This document shows positions 7,054 to 14,988 of a stretch of DNA of 64,000 nucleotides, piece by piece. The notes below the pieces were generated by a model. The model was not told the DNA's origin. It was given only the letters and a program-made list of their open reading frames with translations, and searched no databases. The position numbers were made by a program, and so were the translations under genes. The stretch is taken from NCBI GenBank assembly GCA_049609225.1, contig JBMYYH010000001.1:62001-126000 (forward strand), given 5' to 3'. Origin of the DNA: GCA-2746235 sp049609225 (lineage in GTDB: Bacteria > Planctomycetota > UBA1135). Each line of letters opens with the position of its first letter. Position 1 is the first letter of the stretch.

Positions 7054-9263
7054 GTGAGTTTCTCCAACATCGAGTAGGCCAGAAGCAGGGTGCGCTCCTC
7101 GCCGGTCTCATCGAACTGTACGACCACGCGCGCGTTCACGCCTTTGCCTTGAATGCGGGTGATGCATCCATCGCCGAACACCGGATGCCCGACGAGATCG
7201 CCGACAGCCAATCCTTCATCCTCGCTATCTTCCAGTTCCGACTCCGCGGCGGAGGACGATGCACTGCTGGTCCGGCCGCTGCTGTGGAAACCTCCAGCTG
7301 CAGGGACGCGCACACTGCTGACATCTTCCAACTCCTCCCCGATGACAAAGTCCGGCAGGACCTCATCCGGAAGCTCCTCCAGAAAACGCGACGGCGTGGT
7401 CGGCCCCGGTGCTCCAGTACGGAAACGCATCCGGCAATGCGACAACAGGAGTTCTTCCCGCGCACGCGTCAGGGCCACATAGAACAAGCGACGTTCTTCC
7501 TCCAAGCCTTCTGGATCCTCAAAGGAACGCGCGTGTGGGAACAAGCCTTCTTCCAATCCCACCACTGCGACGCGATCGAACTCCAATCCTTTGGCGGCAT
7601 GCACCGTCATCAAGGAGACGCGCTCGGCGGTTTCTTCCCAACGATCCAAATCGGTCAGCAGGGAAATCTCTTCGAGGAAACCGCGGAGGCCACCCTCTTC
7701 GCGTTCATCGTATTCATGCGCGAAGGCGAGCAGTTCCTCGATGTTCTGTCCGCGGTCGACATCTTCAGTGTGGTCCAGGCTCTCCGCGAAGTGACGATAG
7801 CCACTGCGATCGATGATCGTGCGCAAGGCGAACTCTGCCTTACCCAAGTCCTTGCGCATCGCCTCATAGACCGAAAGGAACTTCAGTAGCCCCTTCTTCG
7901 CTGGACCGCGCACACCGGAACGCACCTCTTCGCGTTGAATGGTAGTGAGCATCGGCTCTTGATGCTCTTCCGCGACGGCACGGATGCGCCCCAGCGTGGT
8001 GGCGCCGATGCCTCGGGGTGGCACATTGACCACACGTTGGAATGCGACATCATCCCGTGGATTGATGGCCAACCGCGCGAAGGAGGTCAGGTCCTTGATT
8101 TCTCGGCGCTCGAAGAAGCTGAGGCCACCGACGATCTGATACGGAATCTGCAGACGCGTAAAGGCAGCCTCCAAGGAACGTGAACAGGAGTTGGTGCGAT
8201 AGAACACCGCGACTTCGTTGGCCTTGGTGCCATCACGCACCCAACCAGCCACGCGCATCGCGACCTGATTCGCTTCGAGCTCTTCATCGTGGCCATCGGT
8301 GAGGCCAAGCGGCGGACCATCTTCGCGATCGGTGACCAGATCCTTCTCCTTACGCGAAGTGTTGTTCTTGATCACATATTGCGCAGCCTTCAGCACATTG
8401 CCGCAAGAGCGGTAGTTCTGTTCCAGGCGCACCACATTCGCATCCGGGTAATCCTTATCGAAGCTGAGGATGTTGCCGATATCGGCGCCGCGCCAACGAT
8501 AGATGGACTGATCCGGATCACCACACACCGCCAAGTTCCGCGTGTGCGCTGACAAGGCCTTGACCATCTCGTACTGGACTTCGTTCGTATCTTGATACTC
8601 ATCGACGACCACATGCTGAAAGCGTTCGGTCCACCGACGTGGGCCTTGGCGATCCAGTTCGATCAACTGCAGACCCTTCCACAACAGGTCATCAAAGTCG
8701 AGGCTGTCTTGGCGAGAGAGTGAAGTCTCGTACTTGCCATAGACGATGGCGCAACGTTCCTCTTCCATGCCATACAAGGAAGCCTGTTCCTGCGCATGTG
8801 CTGGGCTCAAGCGTCGCTGTTTCCAACCCGAGATCATGCCCTCGAACTTGCGCGGGCGGAATACCTGCGGATCCCAACCCTGGTCCTTGATCAATTGACG
8901 CAACAGTTTGCGACGGTCATCGACATCGACGATGGTGAAGTCGCGCGTGCGCCCGATCGGTTCGGGATCCATGCGCAACATCCGCGCGCAGGTGGCGTGG
9001 AAAGTGCCAACCCACATGCCGGTGTAGGGCACATAAGCCGCAATCCGCGAACGCATCTCGCCCGCGGCCTTATTGGTAAAGGTGATCGCGAGGATCTGCG
9101 AAGCGGGCACACCGCGCGCACTCACCAGATGCGCAACGCGTCGGGTGATGGTGCGGGTCTTGCCGGTTCCAGCGCCGGCGAGGATCAGGAGAGGGCCACC
9201 CTCATGCTCCACCGCCTGCCGCTGAGCCTCGTTCAATCCCGAAAGGAGGTCAAGGACGGACAT
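7050..9263 (-). CDS. pcrA: UvrD/PcrA-type DNA helicase
   Basis: A 737-residue superfamily 1A 3'-5' helicase of DNA repair. Walker A is GAGTGKT near the N-terminus after the Q motif (LNEAQRQAV). VVDEYQDTN is Walker B (motif II), GDPDQSIYRWRGA is motif III, RLEQNYRS is motif IV and LMTVHAAKGLEFD and VALTRARE are motifs V and VI. The C-terminal 50 residues form the PcrA Tudor-like module (GHPVFGDGCITRIQG). The ATG at 9263 is preferred over an upstream frame extension that would overlap the next gene and lacks homology. It begins a cluster that continues into pgpA. Confidence 0.95.
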   Translation of the reverse strand: MSVLDLLSGLNEAQRQAVEHEGGPLLILAGAGTGKTRTITRRVAHLVSARGVPASQILAITFTNKAAGEMRSRIAAYVPYTGMWVGTFHATCARMLRMDPEPIGRTRDFTIVDVDDRRKLLRQLIKDQGWDPQVFRPRKFEGMISGWKQRRLSPAHAQEQASLYGMEEERCAIVYGKYETSLSRQDSLDFDDLLWKGLQLIELDRQGPRRWTERFQHVVVDEYQDTNEVQYEMVKALSAHTRNLAVCGDPDQSIYRWRGADIGNILSFDKDYPDANVVRLEQNYRSCGNVLKAAQYVIKNNTSRKEKDLVTDREDGPPLGLTDGHDEELEANQVAMRVAGWVRDGTKANEVAVFYRTNSCSRSLEAAFTRLQIPYQIVGGLSFFERREIKDLTSFARLAINPRDDVAFQRVVNVPPRGIGATTLGRIRAVAEEHQEPMLTTIQREEVRSGVRGPAKKGLLKFLSVYEAMRKDLGKAEFALRTIIDRSGYRHFAESLDHTEDVDRGQNIEELLAFAHEYDEREEGGLRGFLEEISLLTDLDRWEETAERVSLMTVHAAKGLEFDRVAVVGLEEGLFPHARSFEDPEGLEEERRLFYVALTRAREELLLSHCRMRFRTGAPGPTTPSRFLEELPDEVLPDFVIGEELEDVSSVRVPAAGGFHSSGRTSSASSSAAESELEDSEDEGLAVGDLVGHPVFGDGCITRIQGKGVNARVVVQFDETGEERTLLLAYSMLEKLT

Positions 9264-9303
9264 GCCCCCCCATGATGCCGTTTCGCCACCCAAAGCGCAC
9301 GGT

Positions 9304-10140
9304 TCATCGGCCGTTGCGTCGGGCTTTGGCCAAGGCGCGGACGACACGCATGCCATCCAAAGCGCGTTGCACCGCTTCCCCCTCTCGCGTGGGTGCCGAG
9401 GCCAATGGCTGCACCTCCGTACGCAGGTCCTCTAGCTCCTGCCAGACCTGGTGCAACTTGCGTCGGCCCAGCAAGGCACGCAAGCGGACGTCTTCCGCCT
9501 GGATGCGCGCAACGGTGCTTTCGGCATGCAGAGCCCAATCCTCGGCGAAGATTTCCGCACCCTCCCAATCCATGACTTCGAGGTAAGTGCGCGCCAACCA
9601 TTCGCGTCCATCGTTGCGGTACTGCAGGCTTGCCGCATCCCGATCCCGAGCCTTGCGGTAATGCCTTAGCGCATCCGCATGACGCCCCGCCCGACGGCAG
9701 AGATGCCCAATCTCGACCAAGGCGCGAGCGGCATAATCGCTGTCCTTGGTTGCGGCTTCAATCGCATCCTCAAAAGCACCGCGAGCGGCTCCAGGGTCCT
9801 CCAAGGATCGGAGAATCTCGGCTCTGCGGAAATGAGCCTCGACCACGATGGGGCCAGCTTGAGGCCAATGCTTGGCGACGTCCGCAAAGGCTTCGGCTGC
9901 ATGGCGCAAACGCTCGAAGCGCTGTTCTCCGCGGGATCCCCGGGCTTTGGCGCGCACTTTCTTAGCAAGGCTGAGTTCCGCCTCCGCCGACACAGGCGGA
10001 GTGACACCCTGTTGCGGTGGCAAGGGAGGATCCGGATGCGGACTGGGTGCTGGCTCCTGCGCGCCCAGCATCGAAGCCGTGACAACGAATCCAGCGGCGC
10101 AAAGCAAATGCTGCAACAACTTCCAGCGGCGATCTACCAT
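9304..10140 (-). CDS. Exported TPR-repeat protein
   Basis: A 278-residue protein with an N-terminal hydrophobic segment (about 8-27, ending SMLGAQ) that reads as a signal peptide, then a proline-rich linker. Helical tetratricopeptide-like repeats follow from about 75 (AHFRRAEILRSLEDPGAARGAFEDAI, ALVEIGHLCRRAGRHADALRHYRKA). The C-terminal part is helical and rich in Arg/Glu. Its start overlaps the end of the sigma factor gene, so the two are co-expressed. The position is where an anti-sigma factor is often found, but no zinc-binding anti-sigma domain is seen. Confidence 0.8.
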   Translation of the reverse strand: MVDRRWKLLQHLLCAAGFVVTASMLGAQEPAPSPHPDPPLPPQQGVTPPVSAEAELSLAKKVRAKARGSRGEQRFERLRHAAEAFADVAKHWPQAGPIVVEAHFRRAEILRSLEDPGAARGAFEDAIEAATKDSDYAARALVEIGHLCRRAGRHADALRHYRKARDRDAASLQYRNDGREWLARTYLEVMDWEGAEIFAEDWALHAESTVARIQAEDVRLRALLGRRKLHQVWQELEDLRTEVQPLASAPTREGEAVQRALDGMRVVRALAKARRNGR

Positions 10141-10694
10141 CGGTTCTTCTCCTGACGCGCTTGGTGCGCCAACTGCTCTCGTAATCGATTGCGCGCGCGG
10201 AACAAACGCCCTTTGATGGTGGTCACCGACAACTGACGCTCCTCTGCGATCGCCTGAAAATCCAATCCTTGGTGGTAATAGGCCTGCAAGTCATCGCGAT
10301 CGCCCTGCGGCAGACTCCGCATAGCGTGGGGCATCATGCGCAAGAGTTCTCCACGGGGTACTTCCAAGCCTTCAAGGCTGAACAGCACATCTTCATCGGG
10401 TAGAGATTGCGGATCGATTTCGCGCGAGCGCCACTCCAGGCCGACCGGATGCGGCAAGTTGCGACGGATCTCATCCACCGCAAGATTGCGCCCGACCTGG
10501 AACAACCATCCACGCGGTTCCCGGATGGCTTGGCCCTCCCCCAGCACCTTCAGTAGACGCACGGCGGCCTCCTGGGCCAACTCCCGCGCCAATTCCTGAC
10601 TCCCCATGCGGGTTACCAGGTAGGCGCACAACTGGTGAACCCAGTTGGTGAGGTCGTCCTCGGTGAATTCCATTCCCTTTGTTCCGAGTTTCAT
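10134..10694 (-). CDS. ECF-type RNA polymerase sigma factor
   Basis: A 186-residue sigma-70 family protein. Region 2 spans about 10-85 (LAQEAAVRLLKV, PRGWLFQVGRNLAVDEIRR). A linker of about 50 residues leads to region 4 (about 125-175: LPQGDRDDLQAYYHQGLDFQAIAEERQLSVTTIKGRLFRARNRLREQL), which has a clear helix-turn-helix. Such factors direct RNA polymerase to stress or envelope promoters. The gene is followed, with overlap, by an exported TPR protein. No partner anti-sigma factor is recognisable next to it. Confidence 0.93.
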   Translation of the reverse strand: MKLGTKGMEFTEDDLTNWVHQLCAYLVTRMGSQELARELAQEAAVRLLKVLGEGQAIREPRGWLFQVGRNLAVDEIRRNLPHPVGLEWRSREIDPQSLPDEDVLFSLEGLEVPRGELLRMMPHAMRSLPQGDRDDLQAYYHQGLDFQAIAEERQLSVTTIKGRLFRARNRLREQLAHQARQEKNRW

Positions 10695-10746
10695 GGCACA
10701 AAGGGGACGAAAATCCGCTCAAGGAATACGCTTTCTCATGAAATGT

Positions 10747-10776
10747 GAAAAACGCGCCCCGAAGGACGCGTTTTTC
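10747..10776 (-). terminator. Terminator after the TPR gene at 10805
   Basis: A 10-bp inverted repeat (10747-10756 with 10767-10776) carries A tracts on one side and T tracts on the other, so it can act in both directions. It lies about 30 bases past the stop of the minus-strand gene at 10805. Confidence 0.8.
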
Positions 10777-10804
10777 AACGGTACACCGCGGACGGTGTGG
10801 AAAA

Positions 10805-11887
10805 CTACTTCAGGCCCAGTTCCTGGAACAGACGCTTCTTCCAGGTGGAGTCTGGGTACAGCGCACGGATACGCGAAGCCACGTTGCGGGCGCTGCCGGA
10901 ATCACCGATGCGCTTGAGGGCGTCGCCGGCGTAGTACATCGCGCGTGGCACCAAGCGCACCTCTTCACGATAAACGCTGGCCACGGTCAGAAAGTTCAGG
11001 ATGGCCTCCTCAAGAAAAGGAGTCTGCTCCTTTGGGGAGTCGAGCGAAAGAGCTTCGAGGTAGGCGCAGTCGCCAAGACCACTGATCGCGGCAGCAAGAA
11101 TGCCATCGCCACCTTTGCCCTCTTCCACGATGCCTTCGAAGAATGCGCGGGCACCTTTGAAGTCTCCGCCAGCGACCATCGCATTACCCACTTCCACTTG
11201 TGCACGGCTCGCCACCGTTGGGTATGCGTCGCGGTTCTTCTCGACCAGGCCCTGCAGCTCCATTTGCTTCTGCGAAGCGTTCATCGAATCGTCGAGCAGG
11301 ATCAATCCCAACTCGGCTTCGCGACGCCAGCGCTCCGGCAGGCCAAGCCCATCGACATCGGCCTGCAGCTTCTCGAACACAGCCTTGGCACCATTCTTAT
11401 CGCCACTGTCGACGCGGGCTTGCGCCTTCATCAGCAATGCAGGTGCATAGAAGAAAGTGTCCGGCACTTCGGTGAGCAGACGGTCGGCGGACTCACTGAC
11501 ACCACTGAAGTAGGCCATCGAGTTCTGGCAACGAACCTGGCGCCACAGTGCGTGCTGCTTGACCCACTGATAAGACTTACGATCGAGCAGGCTGTCATTG
11601 GCGAGGACTTCTTCGAAGGCGGAGTAGGCCGCGGTGAAGTTGTTCGCCTGCATCAACTCGACGCCATAAGCGTAATCATCCAGCAGCTTGTGGCCAATGG
11701 AGTGACGCACCTCGAGGACTTCCTCAGAGGGGCGCTTGCCCTCGGAAGAGCCTCGCTTGAAGGTCACCGAGGTGTAGGTCTCGGAGACAATTTTGTCGAC
11801 GGGAAGGACTTTGCCGTCGGTCAGGACGAGCTCGTCCTGAGTTTGCGGCACAAGCGCGAGTAGGGTGGTTGCGAGGAGGCTGAGCAT
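10805..11887 (-). CDS. Exported TPR-like protein
   Basis: About 360 residues from the ATG at 11887, chosen because it places a signal peptide (MLSLLATTLLALVPQ) at the N-terminus. A short beta-rich module follows (ELVLTDGKVLPVDKIVSETYTSVTFKRG). The rest is helical repeats of TPR type (AYSAFEEVLAND, GAKAVFEKLQADV, GARAFFEGIVEEG, AMYYAGDALKRIGDSGSARNVASRI). It ends close to a strong terminator. It is probably a periplasmic scaffold; the specific role is unknown. Confidence 0.8.
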   Translation of the reverse strand: MLSLLATTLLALVPQTQDELVLTDGKVLPVDKIVSETYTSVTFKRGSSEGKRPSEEVLEVRHSIGHKLLDDYAYGVELMQANNFTAAYSAFEEVLANDSLLDRKSYQWVKQHALWRQVRCQNSMAYFSGVSESADRLLTEVPDTFFYAPALLMKAQARVDSGDKNGAKAVFEKLQADVDGLGLPERWRREAELGLILLDDSMNASQKQMELQGLVEKNRDAYPTVASRAQVEVGNAMVAGGDFKGARAFFEGIVEEGKGGDGILAAAISGLGDCAYLEALSLDSPKEQTPFLEEAILNFLTVASVYREEVRLVPRAMYYAGDALKRIGDSGSARNVASRIRALYPDSTWKKRLFQELGLK

Positions 11888-11959
11888 GGGAATGCTTTTA
11901 GTGGCGGAACAGGATAGCGTCACCATGCAAAAAGAGCATGTCATGGGGCCAGGAAAGCG

Positions 11960-12778
11960 TCATCGGGTGGGCCGGGCCGTGGGAGGTTCCACGAATCCCA
12001 AACGCCGCAACCGCACCAATTCCGCCACCAAGCTCACAGCCACCTCTCCGGCACTCTTGGCCCCGATATCCAAGCCCATCGGAGTCTTCACCTGCGCCAG
12101 CCAGGATTCCGGCACCCCACGGTCCGCCAACAGCCGATCCAGCTGCGCCTTCTTGGCCCTGGATCCGATCATGCCCAGATACTTGGGGTCGCAACCAGCC
12201 TCCCAGATCGCGAACAGGGCTTCTTCGTCGTCTTTGTGGCCTCGCGTGACAACTACAAGGTAATGGTGTTGTGCGGAGCCCACTTGGGCCACCGCATCCT
12301 TCCACGGCATCGCAAAAGTGGAGTCTGCGGCCGGATGCGCCTCTGCGGAAGCATGTTCCTCGCGGTCGTCGCAGACCCAAACGCGGAGATCCACTTCCTT
12401 GGCGACCCGGGCGGTCGCGGCAGCCACATGGCCTCCACCAAAGAGGACCAGCACGGGCGGCACCACTGGCTCGGCCAGGATGGTGACCTGACCGCCGCAG
12501 ATCAGCCCGGATTCCGGGGTATCCGCCTGGTTGAGGGTGAAGGATTTGGTCTGGGCGCGGTCGTCGGCCAAAACCTCGAGGGCCATGGTGCGCACATCTT
12601 CCTCCACGCAACCTCCGCCCACACTGCCCAAAGTGGTGCCATCGGCGCGCACCAGCATCTTCATGGTCTCCTTACCAGGCGTGCTGCCGCGGGTCAGGAG
12701 CACGGTGCAGAGCGCGGCCGGCTCCCCAATCTCGCGCAGACGCACGATTTCGCGGTAGAGGTCGAAGGAGGCAGTCAT
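11960..12778 (-). CDS. XdhC/CoxI family protein
   Basis: A 272-residue protein of the XdhC/CoxI family, chaperones that help insert the sulfurated molybdenum cofactor into xanthine dehydrogenase-type enzymes. The N-terminal XdhC-CoxI domain shows CTVLLTRGSTPGKETMKMLV and GSVGGGCVEEDV. The C-terminal Rossmann domain shows VLVLFGGGHVAAATARVA, VTRGHKDDEEAL and YLGMIGSRAKK, ending with GLDIGAKSAGEVAVSLVAEL. The ATG at 12778 is the likely start; earlier frame is unlike the family. No molybdenum hydroxylase genes lie beside it, so its partner is encoded elsewhere. Confidence 0.9.
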   Translation of the reverse strand: MTASFDLYREIVRLREIGEPAALCTVLLTRGSTPGKETMKMLVRADGTTLGSVGGGCVEEDVRTMALEVLADDRAQTKSFTLNQADTPESGLICGGQVTILAEPVVPPVLVLFGGGHVAAATARVAKEVDLRVWVCDDREEHASAEAHPAADSTFAMPWKDAVAQVGSAQHHYLVVVTRGHKDDEEALFAIWEAGCDPKYLGMIGSRAKKAQLDRLLADRGVPESWLAQVKTPMGLDIGAKSAGEVAVSLVAELVRLRRLGFVEPPTARPTR

Positions 12779-12802
12779 CGACCGCGATTCTATCCTGCTC
12801 GG

Positions 12803-13261
12803 ATGGCTCTCCTCCGCGCGACTCCTACCCATCTCGACGCCCTGGTCCCTCTTTTTGACGGTTATCGGGTCTTCTACGGCCAAAAATCCGATCCGGAGCG
12901 CGCTCGTAAGTTCTTACAAGATAGGTTCGAACAGCAAGACACCGTGCTATTCCTGGCCACCGCAGAGGATGGCACTCCCCAGGGGTTCACCCACCTATTC
13001 CCAATGTTCACCAGCGTCGGAACAGCCCGCGTTTGGCTCCTGAATGACCTATTCGTAGCCCCAAACGCCCGCCGTTGTGGAGTAGCGCGCGCTCTCATGG
13101 ACCACGCCGCCACCTTTGCCCGTGCCGACGGCGCCCGATCCCTGGAGTTGGCCACGCAGAAGGAGAACCATGCTGCCAAGGCCCTCTATTTAGAGCTCGG
13201 ATATCAACTGGATGAGGAATACCACCATTTCGCACTAGACCTAGGGATTCAAGGTTCCTGA
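12803..13261 (+). CDS. GNAT family N-acetyltransferase
   Basis: A 152-residue single-domain GNAT acetyltransferase. The acetyl-CoA binding core is at about 80-105 (WLLNDLFVAPNARRCGVARALMDHAATFA), with a V-x-x-x-x-R-x-x-G-V-A motif. A typical final strand and helix follow (LELATQKENHAAKALYLELGYQLDEEYHHFALDL). The substrate is unknown. The ATG at 12803 is only 24 bases from the divergent xdhC-like start, so promoters for both overlap their coding ends. Confidence 0.9.
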   Translation: MALLRATPTHLDALVPLFDGYRVFYGQKSDPERARKFLQDRFEQQDTVLFLATAEDGTPQGFTHLFPMFTSVGTARVWLLNDLFVAPNARRCGVARALMDHAATFARADGARSLELATQKENHAAKALYLELGYQLDEEYHHFALDLGIQGS

Positions 13262-13313
13262 GGATTTCGCCCGCGCTATTCCCATATGGGGATATCCTGC
13301 CTACTTCGAGCGT

Positions 13314-13335
13314 CATTGCACCCCTTGGTGTGATG
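13314..13335 (+). promoter_or_regulatory. Hairpin in the leader of the RRM gene
   Basis: A 9-bp stem including two G-T pairs (13314-13322 with 13327-13335) closes a CCTT tetraloop, 37 bases before the start of the RNA-binding protein. A 10-bp palindrome (CCCATATGGG, 13281-13290) lies further upstream. Leaders of cold-induced RNA-binding proteins are often structured; a regulatory role here is inference. Confidence 0.3.
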
Positions 13336-13371
13336 TCCATTACTAGAACCTAGAAGAATCCGACCGTGACC

Positions 13372-13716
13372 ATGAACATCTACGTTGGTAATCTGCCGTA
13401 CACGACAGACGACCGCGAACTCGAAGACCTTTTTGCGCAGTTCGGCCAAGTGGCCAGCGCACGGGTCATCACCGACCGCGAAACTGGCCGCTCCAAAGGC
13501 TTCGGTTTCGTGGAGATGAACGACAACGCTGAAGCCGAGTCTGCCATCGCTGCACTCAACGAGTCGGAAATGGACGGCCGCTCGCTGCGCATCAATGAAG
13601 CGCGTCCTCGCGAAGAGCGTCCTCGTGGCGGCGGCGGTGGCGGTGGCTACCGTGGCGGCGGCGGAGGCGGCGGCGGCTACCGCGGAGGCGGTGGCGGCGG
13701 CGGCGATCGCTGGTAA
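13372..13716 (+). CDS. Glycine-rich RRM RNA-binding protein
   Basis: A 114-residue protein with one RNA recognition motif (1-80) carrying RNP2 (IYVGNL, residues 3-8) and RNP1 (KGFGFVEM, about 43-50). An Arg/Gly tail follows with three GGGG blocks spaced by YRGG and ending GDRW. This is the Rbp/glycine-rich RNA-binding architecture seen in cyanobacteria, planctomycetes and other bacteria, often cold induced. The ATG at 13372 is preferred to a GTG two codons earlier. A terminator follows the gene. Confidence 0.95.
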   Translation: MNIYVGNLPYTTDDRELEDLFAQFGQVASARVITDRETGRSKGFGFVEMNDNAEAESAIAALNESEMDGRSLRINEARPREERPRGGGGGGGYRGGGGGGGGYRGGGGGGGDRW

Positions 13717-13753
13717 GCGCATTCGCTGATCCCCACACAGGGGCAGCAACCTC

Positions 13754-13794
13754 ACGACGCCCTGTTTCCTCACGGAAGCAGGGCGTCGTCCTTT
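13754..13794 (+). terminator. Terminator after the RRM gene
   Basis: A long stem (ACGACGCCCTG at 13754-13764 with its complement at 13779-13789, extended inside by TTTCC/GGAAG) is followed by CCTTTT. It separates the RRM gene from the convergent protease gene ending at 13815 and may serve both. Confidence 0.85.
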
Positions 13795-13814
13795 TGATAG
13801 GCAGAAGCTCCGGC

Positions 13815-14969
13815 TTATTCGGTGCTAGTTTCTTGCGGCACCGGCACCAAGTCGGCAAATGGAATGTCGAGATGCATATGTTGGTTGCCCCGACGGAAGC
13901 GATAAGTCTGCCCAGGCACTTGCAAGCGCTGATGCACACTCGGCGTCATCGCAAGGCGTTGCACTTCATCCCCCACGCGAAGGCCGGCTTTCTCTGCAGG
14001 TGAACCTGGCAAGATTTCCATCACGACCAGCCCATGGGCTTCGGGGCGGAAGATCGCACCGGTCCCTAAGTAGGGCATCGGCGCGACGGATGCGGGCAAG
14101 CTGCTTGCGATGCGCAAACGCAGGTTCTTGATGTCGAAGGTGAGTCGATAGTCACGCAGGATTTCGGTGCCGACGAGCTCACTCTTGTTGGCGATCCGCA
14201 CCAGCGGCCTGCGATATTCCCGCCCAAGAAAACCGATCGGTTGCTGCAGACGGCCTGCTTCGGAACGCTGCAGACCATCGATGGTCATCGAAGATCCGAC
14301 GGTGACCGGTTTCACACTCCATTCATACCGTGGGCCGGAGCGCAGTTCGAATCCCATGCCCGAACCGGTATCCACCAACAGCCGACGTCGACGTCCTTCG
14401 ATCACGGCATCTAAGTACGGCCGGTTATCCCCGTGAAGAGCAAAGACAGAGACTCCATCGGGCGGCGGCAGGGCGCCTTCCGCGACCCGCATGGTTTGGG
14501 CCTGGTAATCCATCTCCACCATCAGTTGGTCGAAGGCGCGATAGCCCAGGATGCCATCAAAGTTGCGTCCGACAGCATGCTGCAGGTGGTTCAGCTCCAT
14601 CACGCGGGCTGACAGATCGCCCAGCCGCAAGGGGCCACTCTGCATATGCCCAAAGCGCACTTCCTTGCCCTGGGAAGAATCCCAGGTGCTCACCTTGGCG
14701 AGGCTATCGGGATCGACCACGGTGATGCTGGCACCGGTGTCGTAGAGAAACCACAAAACCCGATCTTCCTCGCCTTCGAGCGCGAGCGGCACGAAGAAGT
14801 ACTCGTTCTCATACTCCACCGGCAGCTTGGCCCAGGCACCCGCGGCGGGTTCGTTGCCGGCCGCGGGTGCACTGCTGCATGCCCCGGCAGGCCAGAGCAG
14901 CAGTAACAGGATCCCGAGGCGGAAGATCCGTGGGAGCGTCGGATGAGAGTCGTACGCCAAGACCGGCAT
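13815..14969 (-). CDS. Lipoprotein with retropepsin-like aspartic protease and PDZ domain
   Basis: About 384 residues from ATG 14969, with a long hydrophobic stretch and lipobox (WPAGAC, cysteine 31). Two pepsin-like halves follow: FLYDTGAS (catalytic Asp 77) and, about 130 residues later, LLVDTGSG. A PDZ domain closes the protein (LVVMEILPGSPAEKAGLRVGDEVQRL). Known relatives combine an aspartyl-protease domain with PDZ. Both Asp-Thr-Gly motifs are intact, so it is probably active, anchored in the envelope. It is divergent from the lipoprotein gene at 14989, only 19 bases apart. The exact start is uncertain because upstream in-frame ATGs exist. Confidence 0.85.
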   Translation of the reverse strand: MPVLAYDSHPTLPRIFRLGILLLLLWPAGACSSAPAAGNEPAAGAWAKLPVEYENEYFFVPLALEGEEDRVLWFLYDTGASITVVDPDSLAKVSTWDSSQGKEVRFGHMQSGPLRLGDLSARVMELNHLQHAVGRNFDGILGYRAFDQLMVEMDYQAQTMRVAEGALPPPDGVSVFALHGDNRPYLDAVIEGRRRRLLVDTGSGMGFELRSGPRYEWSVKPVTVGSSMTIDGLQRSEAGRLQQPIGFLGREYRRPLVRIANKSELVGTEILRDYRLTFDIKNLRLRIASSLPASVAPMPYLGTGAIFRPEAHGLVVMEILPGSPAEKAGLRVGDEVQRLAMTPSVHQRLQVPGQTYRFRRGNQHMHLDIPFADLVPVPQETSTE

Positions 14970-14988
14970 CGTAGGTAGAATCCTGCCC

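Noticed and set aside
9264..9356. N-terminal extension of the helicase frame
   Set aside because: It would overlap the TPR gene ending at 9304 and is not similar to UvrD/PcrA N-termini; the ATG at 9263 starts the Q-motif region properly.
12236..12802. Long upstream extension of the GNAT frame
   Set aside because: It lies antisense to the XdhC-like gene and has no acetyltransferase similarity; the domain begins at ATG 12803.
13620..13710. Glycine codon repeats as a DNA repeat element
   Set aside because: The GGC/GGT repeats encode the Arg/Gly tail of the RRM protein and are explained by coding.
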